DNA from: Myxococcales bacterium
GTDB lineage: Bacteria > Myxococcota_A > Polyangia > Haliangiales > Haliangiaceae
Direction of reading: 5' to 3'
DNA length: 64,000 bases
Assembly: GCA_016706545.1 (NCBI GenBank)
Contig: JADJJK010000013.1
Coordinates: forward strand, 62,001 to 126,000
In this document: piece after piece, positions 43,385 through 56,028 of the stretch
Layout: every line of letters starts with the position of its first letter
How positions within the stretch are numbered: position 1 is the first letter of the stretch
The notes under the pieces: generated by a model
Told to the model about the DNA's origin: nothing
The model's database searches: none
The model's input: the letters and a program-made list of their open reading frames with translations, nothing else
Program-made: the position numbers and the translations under genes

Positions 43385-43836
43385 GCAGACTCCTCATAAT
43401 TGGACGCAGATCCAGAGAACCCAGGACACAACAGTAGGGAGGCATACCTTCGGCGCGCATCGCCGGCCCCTTCAGCACGGCTCGCAAGCGTCGATGGTGG
43501 ATGTCCCCTGCCCCGCCGCCACCCACGAAAAAAATGCTAACAAGCCCGCGTACAGCGGATCAAATTCTCGGATCCGATCGGGATCGGATCTGATCGCAAC
43601 CCTTGAGAATTTCGGCGTTCCTGAGAGGAGCCGGGATCGTCTCAAGCCCGCGAGAAGTGGGCCCGAAGGGCGGAAGCAGCGCCGAAGACGCGCCGAAGAC
43701 GCGCGATTTGCAGCGGCCAGCGCCCGGTTTGCCCCGCTCGCCACGTCGAAACCCGCAAAGTTGGGCCCGCGCGGGCCGCGACAACCGGCGCCGCACCTTG
43801 GCTCCCCGTCGAGAACTAGCTATCGTCGGCGGCCTC
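43385..43836. other. Divergent intergenic region between SprT-like gene and aspS
   Basis: About 450 bases without a convincing gene. It contains nested inverted repeats at 43562-43612 and GAAGACGCGCCGAAGACGCG direct repeats near 43680-43700. Promoters for both divergent genes should be here. No T-box-like or tRNA-like element is recognised. Confidence 0.5.
43562..43612. promoter_or_regulatory. Nested palindromes upstream of aspS
   Basis: A perfect 20-bp palindrome GATCCGATCGGGATCGGATC spans 43571-43590 (9-bp arms, 2-base centre). It is flanked by AAATTCTC (43562-43569) and GAGAATTT (43605-43612), themselves inverted repeats. The set lies about 225 bases before the aspS start. It could be an operator for a dimeric regulator or a hairpin in the leader RNA. 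No regulator is assigned. Confidence 0.5.
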
Positions 43837-45629
<1,793 letters not shown>

Positions 45630-45633
<4 letters not shown>

Positions 45634-46766
45634 CCTGGCGTCGAGCTCGCTAGCTCAGGCGAAGGTGCCTCGCGCGGCGTGATCTCCACCGCCTGGCGCT
45701 GGCCGCGGCGCAAGACGACGAGCGGCGCGACGCGCCCCGGCTGCCAGTCCCGGAGCAGGCGGTGCAGATCATCGACGCTGGTCACCGGCGCCTCCGCGAA
45801 GGCAACCACCAGGTCGCCGTCGCGCAGGCCGGCCCTGGCCGCGGGGCCCTCTGGTTGCACGGACTGCACCTCCACCGCGCTGGCGCCGATGCCGTGCGCC
45901 AGCGCGAGCCGCCGATCCAGCGGCCGGCGCCGAGCGCCGATCCCCAGGTGACAGCGCCGCACCCGCCCGGTGGCGAGGAGCTGCGACAGCACCCAGGCCG
46001 CGGTCTCGGCGCTGACCGCAAACCCAAGCCCCTGGGAGCGCGCGATGATCGCGGTGTTGACGCCCAGCAGGCGACCGCCTGCGTCCAGGAGCGGCCCGCC
46101 CGAGTTGCCGGGGTTGAGCGGCGCGGTGTGCTGCAAGACGTCGTCGATGAGGCGACCGCCTCGTCCGCGCAAGGAGCGGCCGAGCGCGGACACCACGCCG
46201 GTCGAGACCGTGGACTCAAAGCCCAGCGGATTGCCGATGGCGATGGCGACCTGGCCGGGGCGAGGCCGCGCGCCCTGCCCCAGCGGCACGTACGCGATGC
46301 GCGGCGCCTGGTCGCCCTCGCGCATCGGCGCAGCGGAGAGGCAGGTGGGGTCGATCTGCACGACCGCGAGATCGGTGGCCGGGTCATCGCCCACCAGCCG
46401 CCCCTCCGAGACCGCGCCGCTGGACGTGCGCACGCGGAGGCTCGCGCCGCCGTCCTTGCCCGCCACCACGTGGCTGTTGGTGAGCAGGTAGCCGTCCGGC
46501 GTCACCAGGAAGCCCGAGCCCGCCCCCGCCGCCGCGCCGGCGTGGCGGCCCCGGCGGACCCGCAGCTCGAGGCTCACCACCGCGGGCGCGAGCCGCTCCA
46601 CCACGGACACCACCGCGCGCGAGTACGAGTCGAGCAGCGCCGCGTCGTCGGGTGGCGAGCCATGAGCGGCTTGCGCCAGGTGCGCCAGGTGAGCGACGTG
46701 CGCGACGTGCGCGACGTGCTCCCCCGTCGGGTCGACGTCGCGCCGCGCACCAGCGGCGCTGCTCAC
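45630..46766 (-). CDS. S1C (HtrA/DegP-like) serine protease with PDZ domain
   Basis: A 378-residue protein. The catalytic triad is intact: His99 in TNSHVV, Asp132 in ATDLAV, Ser222 in NPGNSGGP. One PDZ domain follows (about 275-365, VQSVQPEGPAARAGLRDGDLVV). The N-terminus has a HVA/HLA repeat (about 17-35) rather than a signal peptide, so it may be cytoplasmic or mis-started. It begins with a GTG overlapping the stop of the next protease gene (GTGA), so the two are translationally coupled and probably work together in protein quality control. Confidence 0.9.
46693..46719 (-). repeat. Three 9-bp repeats (GCGACGTGC) encoding His-Val-Ala
   Basis: Three perfect copies of GCGACGTGC sit in the 5' end of the active protease gene and encode its HVA repeat; two related HLA units follow. 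Similar GACGTGAGC-type units appear at 63695-63765 before the dihaem-protein gene. Confidence 0.7.
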
Positions 46767-47665
46767 GGCCGCGTCCCCAGCTTCACGCTCAGCGTCTGCG
46801 CGACGCCGCCGCGCACCAGCGTCAGCTCCACCTGGGCCTGCGGCCGCTGACTCACCAGCTCGCGCAGCTCCAGCGGGCCCGGCACCGGGTGGCCGTCCAG
46901 CGTGAGGACGATGTCGCCCTGGCGAACCCCGCCCACCTCCGCCGGGCCTCCCTCATCGAGCGCGGCCACCAGGACCCCGCGCTCGTGGCCGACGGACTCG
47001 GCCAGCTTGCGGGCCAGCGCGACCGGGGTGACCCCAAGGCCAAGGTAGCCGCGAGGGATGACGCCGTGATCCAGGAGCTGCGCGATGCTGCGCTCGAGAT
47101 CGCCAGCGGGGATCGCCAGATCGTGCCCGCGCAGCAGCGTGCGAGTGCTCATGCCGATCACGTGCCCGCTCACGTCGATCAGCGGTCCGCCCGCGAAGCC
47201 TCGCGGCAGCAAGCGATCGGTCTCCACGTACGATCGCAGGACGCCTCCTGCCGGCGTGCGCACCTCCTGGCCGAGCACGCCGATCATGCGCAGCGAGGCG
47301 CGCACCGAGCGGCCAGGCCGCCCGAGCGCCACCGCCAGGTTGCCCACCGCCAGCGTGCCGGCGTCGCGGTAGGCCGGCGCGACCAGCGCGCCGTCGAGCC
47401 GCAGCAGCGCCAGATCCAGGCCCGGATCGCGCCCGACCACGGTGGCCCGGCGCGACGACAGGTCGCCATCCGGCGTCGCCACCATGACCTCGGGCTCATC
47501 TGGGCAGTGAAAGCTGGAGGTGACCGCGAGGTCGTCCTTCCACACGAGCGCGGTGCCGCCGCCGTGGGACCTCGCCAGATGCAAGACGGAGGGAGAGACC
47601 GCGGCCACCGCGGCAGAGAGGGATTGATCGAGAGGGACAAGCTCTTCACGCTGAACAACGGCCAT
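46763..47665 (-). CDS. S1C protease-like protein lacking the catalytic serine, with PDZ
   Basis: 300 residues from ATG 47665, preceded by AAAGGAGCG; a longer upstream frame is rejected. The fold matches its neighbour: His53 in SSFHCPD and Asp84 in PGLDLALL are in place, but the GNSGGP motif reads GFAGGP, so the nucleophile is Ala158. It should therefore be proteolytically inactive. A PDZ domain (about 205-290, LVAALDEGGPAEVGGVRQGDIV) is retained. Coupled by overlap to the active protease gene, it may be a regulatory or substrate-binding partner (inference). Confidence 0.86.
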   Translation of the reverse strand: MAVVQREELVPLDQSLSAAVAAVSPSVLHLARSHGGGTALVWKDDLAVTSSFHCPDEPEVMVATPDGDLSSRRATVVGRDPGLDLALLRLDGALVAPAYRDAGTLAVGNLAVALGRPGRSVRASLRMIGVLGQEVRTPAGGVLRSYVETDRLLPRGFAGGPLIDVSGHVIGMSTRTLLRGHDLAIPAGDLERSIAQLLDHGVIPRGYLGLGVTPVALARKLAESVGHERGVLVAALDEGGPAEVGGVRQGDIVLTLDGHPVPGPLELRELVSQRPQAQVELTLVRGGVAQTLSVKLGTRP

Positions 47666-47957
47666 GACGCGCTCCTTTGGGTTCGCGCTCCATCGTGCGG
47701 CGCCTGACGTTTCGTGCCCATCGGACGATCGGATAGCCAAGCGGTGGTCTTTCGGCCAGGTCAGCGCTCCCCAGGTGTCGGTTTGAGATGCAGTGTCGGT
47801 TTGGCTTACGGTCCAGCGCCGCCCATTTGGTGAGCTAGCCAAAGATCTCCGGCGTCCGCCCAGCGATTCGAGGTGGATATCCGACCAGCCCTTGACGGAC
47901 CTCGATCGGGGCCGCAGCTTGCATCAAGCTTTTGTCTCCTGCTCGCCAAGGCACGCC

Positions 47958-48605
47958 ATGACCCGTAATCCCGACCTCGCGATCCCCGCTCAAACCACCG
48001 CCGTCCGCGTGGCGCTCCACACGGATGACGCGCTCTTGCGAGCAGGGCTCACCAGCCTGTTCGAGGCCGAAAAGTTCGTCGAGATCGTCGATCCCGACCA
48101 GGCCGAGGTTGCCCTGTGGGACACCGGGACGGACCCGGCCGCCGCGCTGACCCGCATCAGCGCGCTCGCGACGGTCCAGCGCATCCCGGTCCTGGCGGTG
48201 GTGAGCGATCCCTCCCACGTGGCGCCAGCGATCGCGGCCGGCGCACGCGGCGTGGTGCTGCGAGACCAGGTGCAAGGCGGGCTCTACCCTGCCCTCGCCG
48301 CGGTGCGCAGCGGGCTCACCGTGCTGGACACGGAGCTCGCCGCCCACCTGGTCACCGGCAAGGGCACGCGCCCGGCGCCCGACACCACCAGGCCCGCGGC
48401 GTCGCGCGGAGAGCTCACCGCGCGCGAGCGGCAGGTGGTGCAGCTCCTCGCCGAGGGCTTGTCGAACAAGCTCATCGCCGACCGGCTCGGCATCAGCGAT
48501 CACACCGCCAAGTTTCACGTCAACGGCGTGATGATGAAGCTCGGCGCGTCCACCCGCACCGAGGCGGTCGTCGAGGCAGTGCGCCGCGGCGTCGTCCATC
48601 TGTAG
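47958..48605 (+). CDS. NarL/FixJ-like response regulator with LuxR HTH
   Basis: 215 residues from ATG 47958. N-terminal receiver-like domain (about 15-125): VALHTDDALLRAGLTSLF, the phosphate-acceptor region VALWDTGTD, and GARGVVLRD where the usual Lys is Arg, so phosphorylation control may be altered. The C-terminal LuxR helix-turn-helix (about 150-213) reads LTARERQVVQLLAEGLSNKLIADRLGIS then HTAKFHVNGVMMKL. No sensor kinase gene is adjacent. It is divergent from the protease pair across about 290 bases, which may carry its own regulatory sites. Target genes unknown. Confidence 0.88.
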   Translation: MTRNPDLAIPAQTTAVRVALHTDDALLRAGLTSLFEAEKFVEIVDPDQAEVALWDTGTDPAAALTRISALATVQRIPVLAVVSDPSHVAPAIAAGARGVVLRDQVQGGLYPALAAVRSGLTVLDTELAAHLVTGKGTRPAPDTTRPAASRGELTARERQVVQLLAEGLSNKLIADRLGISDHTAKFHVNGVMMKLGASTRTEAVVEAVRRGVVHL

Positions 48606-48631
48606 CCCCGCGCATCTGCTCTGAGAGGGTG

Positions 48632-49294
48632 CTAGGGCCCAAGGCCCACCCACTCCGCGCCGTCGGTGCTGACCTCTTTTTTCCAGATCGGCACCCGCTC
48701 CTTGAGCCGATCGATCATGGCGCGGCAGGCGGTGAAGGCCTCGGCGCGGTGCGGCGCAGAGGCCGCGATCACCACGGCCAGCTCGCCGATCTCCAGCCGG
48801 CCAACGCGGTGCTCCACCGCCAGGCGCACGCCGGGGATCTCGCCCTCGAGCTCCGCGATGAGCCGCTCCATCTCCTTGCGCGCCATCTCGCCGTAGGCCT
48901 CGTACTCGAGGTGATCTATCTGCTGGCCGCGGCTCTGGCGCCGCACCATGCCGGTGAAGGTGACGATGCCACCGGCGTCTGGCGACGCGACCTGGGCCAG
49001 GCAACGATCCAGCGACAACGGCTCCGCGCACACCCGCACGTACGGCGCGTGGCCGCCCGCGACCGGGGGGATGAGCGCCAGCTCGTCGCCGTCGGTTAGC
49101 GCCTCGTCCTGCTCGGCGAACGCCTGGTTCCGCGCCACCCGGAAGTGACCGCGCAGCGTCGCGATGCCGGGGTGCCGCGCCAGCAGCGTGGACACCGCGG
49201 TGGCCACGGTGGCGCCGGGGGGCACGTCGAGCAGCTCGGAGTCCTTCCCCAGCCGCTCGCGAAAGACCGCAAAGTACAGCACCTGGATCTGCAT
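48632..49294 (-). CDS. MoaD-MoaE fusion, molybdopterin synthase
   Basis: A 220-residue fusion from ATG 49294. Residues 1-81 are the ubiquitin-like MoaD (VLYFAVFRERLGKDSELLDV, ending PVAGG at 80-81). The rest (about 85-220) is MoaE (GGIVTFTGMVRRQSRG, HRVGRLEIGELAVVIAASAPHR, ERVPIWKKE with the catalytic Lys). It makes molybdopterin from precursor Z. MoaD must end in a free Gly-Gly to carry sulfur, so the fusion probably needs cleavage after residue 81, as in known MoaX proteins. No other moa gene is nearby. Confidence 0.93.
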   Translation of the reverse strand: MQIQVLYFAVFRERLGKDSELLDVPPGATVATAVSTLLARHPGIATLRGHFRVARNQAFAEQDEALTDGDELALIPPVAGGHAPYVRVCAEPLSLDRCLAQVASPDAGGIVTFTGMVRRQSRGQQIDHLEYEAYGEMARKEMERLIAELEGEIPGVRLAVEHRVGRLEIGELAVVIAASAPHRAEAFTACRAMIDRLKERVPIWKKEVSTDGAEWVGLGP

Positions 49295-49345
49295 GCCCTG
49301 TTGACGTAGCCTGCCTGCATCCGTTCGTCCAGTCGCACCCGCCCC

Positions 49346-49789
49346 TTGGCCGCGCGCCGAGCGCGTCACGCTCCCGAGCTTGACGACGACGCCACGCATC
49401 GCGCGCGCAGCGCCCACACCGCGGCGCTGTTTCGCGCCATGTACGCGGTGGTCCGCAAGATCCCGCGCGGCCAGGTGATCACGTATGGCCAGCTCGCGGA
49501 GCTGGCCGGATCGCCCGGCGGGGCCCGGCTGGCCGGCGCAGCGATGAAGGCCAGCGACGGGCTGCCGTGGCAACGCGTGGTCGCCCGCGCCGGCCCGCGC
49601 CGCGGCCGGATCGCGATCCACGATCCGATCGGCGCGGCGGTGCAGCGCCAGCGGCTGGCCGCCGAGGGCGTGACCGTCACCGCGGCGGGGACCATCGATC
49701 TGTCGCGCCACGGCTGGCTGGGCGTCGAGGAGCCCGTCCGGCTCCCCCGCGGGCGGAGCCGCAACGGAGCGCGCAGCACCCCCCGGTAG
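49346..49789 (+). CDS. Alkyltransferase-like (ATL) DNA-binding protein, MGMT family
   Basis: The MGMT-type core starts near the Met codon at 49439: YAVVRKIPRGQVITYGQLAELAG, then the active-site region LPWQRVV, EGVTV and IDLSRHGWLG. MGMT repairs O6-alkylguanine with the Cys of PCHRV; here that Cys is Trp, as in ATL proteins, which bind alkylated bases and hand them to nucleotide-excision repair. The start is uncertain: the TTG at 49346 is the longest in-frame option. The Arg-rich C-terminus runs to 49789 and faces the convergent DUF2254 gene. Confidence 0.84.
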   Translation: MAARRARHAPELDDDATHRARSAHTAALFRAMYAVVRKIPRGQVITYGQLAELAGSPGGARLAGAAMKASDGLPWQRVVARAGPRRGRIAIHDPIGAAVQRQRLAAEGVTVTAAGTIDLSRHGWLGVEEPVRLPRGRSRNGARSTPR

Positions 49790-49933
49790 TGCTTCGACCG
49801 GATGATAGTGATCCACCAGCGGAGTGGAGGCGCGCCGAACGGCAAGGCGCCGCGACGAAGCGTTCCTGGACGGCCCGCGAGGAGCGGCAGCGCAGTGATC
49901 GGCGATGCATCCGCTCGGTTGGTGTGGTCAGAA

Positions 49934-51640
<1,707 letters not shown>

Positions 51641-51733
51641 ACCGCGTCTGGCCGACCAACGTGGAGCGCCACCGCGCTCGACACAGGCCGGATCCGGTGT
51701 ATGTTCACGGCCCCTTACCAAGGAGCATGTTCC

Positions 51734-52297
51734 GTGAGCAACGCCCTCGAGGAGCGCGGTCGGGCGCTCGAAGACGAATTCTTTCATAAAGAGAACACCG
51801 CAAAGCTCGCGGCGATGAAGACCAAGCTCGAGAACCAGAGCAACAAGGAGGAGCTGCGCAAGGCCTCCGGCATGACGGACGAGGACGTCCTTGATCGCCT
51901 GGTCGTGTTGGGCATGCGCGCCAACACCATCGCCGCGCTGTCGTTGGTGCCGCTGGTGGCGGTGGCCTGGGCGGACGGAGAGATCCAGGACGACGAGCGG
52001 GTCGCCATCCTGCAAGGCGCCCAGGGCAAGGGCCTCGACGAGTCCTCGCCGGGGCATGAGCTGCTGTCGGGCTGGCTGGCCAAGCGGCCCAACGACACCC
52101 TGCTGGAGGCCTGGGAGACCTACATCAAGGCGCTCAGCTCCCAGCTCAACGACGAGCAGGCCCGGCTGCTCAAGAGCCAGATCGTCGGCTTCGCCAAGAT
52201 GGTGGCCACCGCCGCTGGCGGCATCCTCGGCTTTGGCAAGGTGTCAGCGAAAGAAGAAGCGGTCCTCGAGCGCATCGAGAAGGCGTTCGCGCGCTAG
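51734..52297 (+). CDS. TerB-like tellurite-resistance-domain protein
   Basis: 187 residues from a GTG at 51734 with AAGGAG at 51719-51724. The core LSLVPLVAVAWADGEIQDDERVAIL (about 70-95) is the TerB acidic-motif region (ADG.I...E). The C-terminus is helical with Gly-rich VATAAGGILGFGK. The N-terminus is a charged helix (LEERGRALEDEFFHKENTAK). TerB-fold proteins bind metal ions and are often linked to membranes or stress. It lies 9 bases upstream of the aldo/keto reductase gene and may be co-transcribed. Confidence 0.85.
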   Translation: MSNALEERGRALEDEFFHKENTAKLAAMKTKLENQSNKEELRKASGMTDEDVLDRLVVLGMRANTIAALSLVPLVAVAWADGEIQDDERVAILQGAQGKGLDESSPGHELLSGWLAKRPNDTLLEAWETYIKALSSQLNDEQARLLKSQIVGFAKMVATAAGGILGFGKVSAKEEAVLERIEKAFAR

Positions 52298-52306
52298 CAT
52301 CGGCGC

Positions 52307-53314
52307 ATGAAGACTGCACTGCTGGGCAAGACCGGGGTCAAGGTATCGAGGATCGCCCTTGGCACCATGTCCTTTGGCGGCGAGGCGGATGAGCACGCAG
52401 CGGCGGACATCTTCCACCGCGCGCGCGAGCTCGGGGTGACGTTCTTCGACACCGCGGACGTCTACAACCAGGGCCGCTCCGAGGAGATCCTCGGACGGCT
52501 CATCGGCCCGTGTCGCGATCAGGTGGTGCTCGCCACCAAGGGATACTTCCCGACCGGCGCCGATGACAACGCCAGCGGCGCCTCGCGCTATCACCTGGTG
52601 CGCGCGGTGGAGGCCAGCCTGCGACGGCTCGGCACCGACCGGATCGACCTGTACTACGTGCATCGCTTCGACGACACCGCGGATCTGGACGAGACCTTGC
52701 GCTGCCTCGACGATCTGGTCAGCCAGGGCAAGATCCTGTACCCGGCGTGCTCGAACTTCGCCGCCTGGCAGGTGGCGCACGCGCTCGGGCGGTGCGGCGC
52801 CAGTGGATGGGCGCCGCTGGTGGCGATCCAGCCCATGTACAACCTGCTCAAGCGCCAGGCCGAGGTCGAGATCTTGCCAATGGCGCAGGCCCTGGGCGTG
52901 GCCGTGGTCCCGTACAGTCCCACCGGCGGCGGCCTCCTGACCGGCAAGTACAGCGGGACCACACCGCCCGAGCGCGGGCGGCTGGTGGAGAACAAGATGT
53001 ACCAGGCCAGGTACCAGAGCCCGCAGACGCTGACCACCGCCCAGGGGCTCAGCACCCTGGCCGCAGAGCTGGAGCAGTCCCCGGCGACCTTGGCGGTGGC
53101 GTGGGTGCTGGGCCACCCGGGAGTCACCTCGGTGCTGGTGGGTGGACGCTCCGTCGCACAGCTCGAGCCGACGCTCGCCGCTGGCGCGCTGGAGCTGTCC
53201 GGCGAGACCTACGCGCGCATCTCCGCGCTGGCCGCCGAGCCGCCGCCGGCCACCGACCGCACCGAAGAGCGGACGGACGTCCACTACGGCGTGCGCCGCG
53301 CCCCGCCCCGTTAG
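52307..53314 (+). CDS. Aldo/keto reductase
   Basis: 335 residues, full AKR length. The TIM barrel begins LGKTGVKVSRIALGTMSFGG. Catalytic residues are visible: Asp and Tyr in FFDTADVYNQGRSEEILG, Lys in VVLATKGYF, and His in YYVHRFD. The C-terminal NADPH-binding segment appears as GVTSVLVGGRSVAQLEPTL. Soluble NAD(P)H-dependent oxidoreductase; the natural substrate cannot be read from the sequence. It follows the TerB gene closely. Confidence 0.94.
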   Translation: MKTALLGKTGVKVSRIALGTMSFGGEADEHAAADIFHRARELGVTFFDTADVYNQGRSEEILGRLIGPCRDQVVLATKGYFPTGADDNASGASRYHLVRAVEASLRRLGTDRIDLYYVHRFDDTADLDETLRCLDDLVSQGKILYPACSNFAAWQVAHALGRCGASGWAPLVAIQPMYNLLKRQAEVEILPMAQALGVAVVPYSPTGGGLLTGKYSGTTPPERGRLVENKMYQARYQSPQTLTTAQGLSTLAAELEQSPATLAVAWVLGHPGVTSVLVGGRSVAQLEPTLAAGALELSGETYARISALAAEPPPATDRTEERTDVHYGVRRAPPR

Positions 53315-53394
53315 CGCCAGGGACGCTTCGTCACGGCGCCTTGGCCTCGACGCAGCTCACCTCGACCGACGCAGCTCGCCTGCGCCGGCGCTGC

Positions 53395-53826
53395 TCACAT
53401 CGGATTGATGATGCCGAAGTAGAACAGCAACCAGACCAGCGACGCGACGATGCCGGCGAGCCCGATGATGATCTGAAAGCCGGAGATCTTCGCCGACAGC
53501 TCTGCCGCCTTCTGCTCCGCTGACGACTCGCCAGGGATGAGCTTGACGATGAGCGGCATGCCAAAGAGCAGGCCCAGCAAGATCGACGCGCCCACCACGG
53601 TGAAGATGGTCGCCGCGAACAGCGGCGCGCGGCCCAGCATCTCGAGCACGCGGATCGCGCTGAAGAGCCGGAGCACGCCAAACACCAGGAGCGCGATGCC
53701 GATGGCGCCCTGGAAGGGCACCAGCTTGTTGATCATCTCCTGCGCATCGGGCCGCTTGGCCACGATGAGGTTCGAGATTGCAAGAATGCCGCCGAGAATC
53801 AGCAAAATGGGCGCAATAAGTTCCAT
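53395..53826 (-). CDS. Small integral membrane protein, unknown function
   Basis: 143 residues from ATG 53826 (GAGGAA upstream). It has four likely transmembrane helices: about 2-20, 38-55, 70-95 (ATIFTVVGASILLGLLFGMPL) and 118-140 (IIIGLAGIVASLVWLLFYFGI). A short charged loop (GESSAEQKAAELSAK) separates the last two. No family recognised. It converges with the aldo/keto reductase gene and is divergent from the hypothetical gene at 54131. Confidence 0.75.
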   Translation of the reverse strand: MELIAPILLILGGILAISNLIVAKRPDAQEMINKLVPFQGAIGIALLVFGVLRLFSAIRVLEMLGRAPLFAATIFTVVGASILLGLLFGMPLIVKLIPGESSAEQKAAELSAKISGFQIIIGLAGIVASLVWLLFYFGIINPM

Positions 53827-54130
53827 GGGTTCCTCATCTTTGCGCAGGTGTGCGCTTCCCTGCATCCACTGTAGTCGTGATGTTTCCCTCATTGCAATCA
53901 GAACCTCCACCCCACGCGATTCGAGGTAGCGCCGTTCGCGGGCGAGGATCCGAAGGAAACATTTGGCCCCGGGCACCGTTATAGGGGGCACACGCCCTTT
54001 CCCATGCGCTTTTTGCCTTCTGGTTCACAAGAGCCTCCGCGCGCGGTTTTCGCGCGTAGCGCGCGACCGAGGCGGCGGACCTCGTGTACTGTCAGCGAGC
54101 TGATTGACTCGGGAAGCCAGAAAGGCGGAG
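53827..54130. other. Divergent non-coding region
   Basis: About 300 bases with no supportable gene. It contains a GC-rich hairpin, CGCGCG-GTTTT-CGCGCG near 54040-54056, followed by further CGCG repeats. Local base use around 53860-54020 is more AT-rich than the surroundings, as expected of promoters for the divergent genes; no exact promoter can be named. Confidence 0.45.
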
Positions 54131-54739
54131 ATGAATCTCGTGAGCAGTGACGAGGTGGTGCTGCAACGCCCGGAGGACCTGCGCTTCCAGTTGCCAGTGT
54201 TCCACACGGAGTCGGCTTGCGCCGGGGCGGCCACGTCGTACCTGCTGCGCCGCATCGCGTACCGGGCGGGGGCCTATGCCCCGGGCATTCAGGAGTTCAT
54301 GTTTCATGAGCTCAACACCGGCCGGCACGGCGCCGATCTGGAGAGCGTGCAGCGCTGGTTTGCGATCCGCTCCGGAGACCTGCACAGCCTGGGATATCGC
54401 CTGTACTGCCGTCGCATCAACGAGCGGACGCCCAGCATCCTCGACTGGGTGTCCGAGGGCCGAGGGCACCGCGGGGCGATGCTGCCGACCTCGTGGGATC
54501 GGCTTCACCCGGGACAGCTTACCTATAGCGAGATCGCCCACGCGGTGGGGATCACCGTCGACCGCGTGGACGCCAAGGCGGACGCCAAAGAAGATCTCGT
54601 GATGATCGACGCCTGGCCGGGCCCGGTGACCGCGGACGGCGGCGGCGTGGATCGCGGCCCGGTGTCCAAGCAACTCGAGGCGGCGCACCGCGATCGTAAC
54701 TTTCACGCGCTCATTTATTACTGGGTCGGCTGGTCGTAG
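54131..54739 (+). CDS. Hypothetical protein
   Basis: 202 residues from ATG 54131; a GTG at 54140 fits the upstream GGAG spacing better. Soluble, no signal. Features are LRFQLPVFHTESACAGAATS near the start, a central segment (FHELNTGRHGADLESVQRWFAIRSGD), and the end HALIYYWVGWS. The Cys in a QLPVFHTESACAGAA context is reminiscent of papain-like/C39-like proteins, but the His and Asp partners cannot be assigned, so I do not claim an enzyme. It converges with rnd. Confidence 0.62.
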   Translation: MNLVSSDEVVLQRPEDLRFQLPVFHTESACAGAATSYLLRRIAYRAGAYAPGIQEFMFHELNTGRHGADLESVQRWFAIRSGDLHSLGYRLYCRRINERTPSILDWVSEGRGHRGAMLPTSWDRLHPGQLTYSEIAHAVGITVDRVDAKADAKEDLVMIDAWPGPVTADGGGVDRGPVSKQLEAAHRDRNFHALIYYWVGWS

Positions 54740-54819
54740 CCCGTCGGACCGTCGTCGCCCGTCGTCGCTCGTCAGGGCTCGTCAGGGCCCGTTGGGGCCC
54801 ACCGGATCCCCAGGTGCCG

Positions 54820-56028
54820 TCAGCCAGCCCGACCAGGCCGGCCCGCCCTGGGCTCGACTCGCACCACGTCGCCTCCGTCGACCAGCTCGACGCCGCTGCC
54901 GCTGGTGACGATGGCCAGCTCGCCAGCCATCCAGCCGGCGCAGAGGTCGCCCAGGAGCTCACGCCGCCAGCCAAGCATCGCCGGGTGGCCAGCGGCCCCG
55001 GCAGCCCCACCCTCGTCGAACGCGCGCGCCAGCGACTCCACCTCGGCGCGGGTGGCCAGGAGTCGCGGCGCGATGCGCTCGCGCGCCGCCACGCTGTCGA
55101 CGATGAGCAAGAGGCCGGGCACCCAGGCCTCGGCGCGACGACTGGGCTGCCCCTTGTGGCCGCGCGCAGGGGCTGGCCGGCGCTCGGAGTCCTGCAGCGC
55201 CGCGAAGAGCTCCTCGGCGCGATCGCGACCGGTGGCCGACTCGCAGCGGCGGCGCAGCGCGCTGACATCGCGCGGCGGACGACGCGCCAGCTCCACGAGC
55301 ACCTTGTCGGTCAGCACGTGCCCGAGCGGCTTGTCGAGGAGCCGCGCCGTGGCCAGCCGCCACGCGGCGAGCGCCATCACCGCGGAGGTCGCGCGCGGCG
55401 TCAGCCCGCCGCTGCCTGCGACGTCCTCCCAGGCGTCCTCCTCGCGCACCTCGGCGGCGGCCCTCGCCACCTCGGCCAGGCGCTGGCACTCCGCGGCCAC
55501 CCACCCAAGCCGCGGGCCAAGCCGGCTCACCAGCTCGCGGTGCAGCGGCAACAAGTGCAAGACGTCGCTGCAGGCGTAGCGAAGCTGCGCCGCGGACAGC
55601 GGACGGGCGGCCCAGTCGGTCCACTGCGAGTCCTTGGTCAGCTCCACCCCCAAAAGCTCCGCCACCAGCCGCGAATACCCCACCTGATCACCGAGCCCCA
55701 GGAACGCCGCGGCGGTCTGCGGATCGAACACGCGCGGCATCGAGATCTGGAAGCGCGCGGCCAGGAGCTGCAGGTCCTGGCGCGGCGCGTGCGCCACCGG
55801 CAGCGGGTGCTCCTGCAACGCCAGCGCCAGCGGCCGCACGTCCACCGCCAGCGCATCCACCAGCGCCACCTGCGGCCCGCTGGCGTCCTCGTAGCAGAGC
55901 TGCAGCAGGCAGAGCTGCGGAATCAGCCGATCTTGCGAAAGAAACTCGCAATCAAAGCCCACCACCGGCGCGCCCGCGATGGCCAGCGCCAGGCGGCCGG
56001 CGTCCGCCGCGTCGGTGACAAGCTCCAT
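54820..56028 (-). CDS. rnd: Ribonuclease D-like 3'-5' exoribonuclease with HRDC
   Basis: 402 residues from ATG 56028. The DEDD exonuclease residues are visible: Asp26 and Glu28 in FDCEFL, Asp in HAPRQDLQLL, and the YACSD motif before LHLLPLHREL. An HRDC domain is likely near 225-290 (LAAWRLATARLLDKPLGHVLTDKVLVELARR), and a further helical region follows. RNase D trims tRNA 3' ends. It is divergent from acnA, about 100 bases apart, so the two promoters are back to back. Confidence 0.92.
   Translation of the reverse strand: MELVTDAADAGRLALAIAGAPVVGFDCEFLSQDRLIPQLCLLQLCYEDASGPQVALVDALAVDVRPLALALQEHPLPVAHAPRQDLQLLAARFQISMPRVFDPQTAAAFLGLGDQVGYSRLVAELLGVELTKDSQWTDWAARPLSAAQLRYACSDVLHLLPLHRELVSRLGPRLGWVAAECQRLAEVARAAAEVREEDAWEDVAGSGGLTPRATSAVMALAAWRLATARLLDKPLGHVLTDKVLVELARRPPRDVSALRRRCESATGRDRAEELFAALQDSERRPAPARGHKGQPSRRAEAWVPGLLLIVDSVAARERIAPRLLATRAEVESLARAFDEGGAAGAAGHPAMLGWRRELLGDLCAGWMAGELAIVTSGSGVELVDGGDVVRVEPRAGRPGRAG

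Noticed and set aside
54131..54739. Papain-like cysteine protease
   Set aside because: Only a Cys-containing QLPVFHTESACAGAA segment hints at it; no His or Asp partners could be identified.
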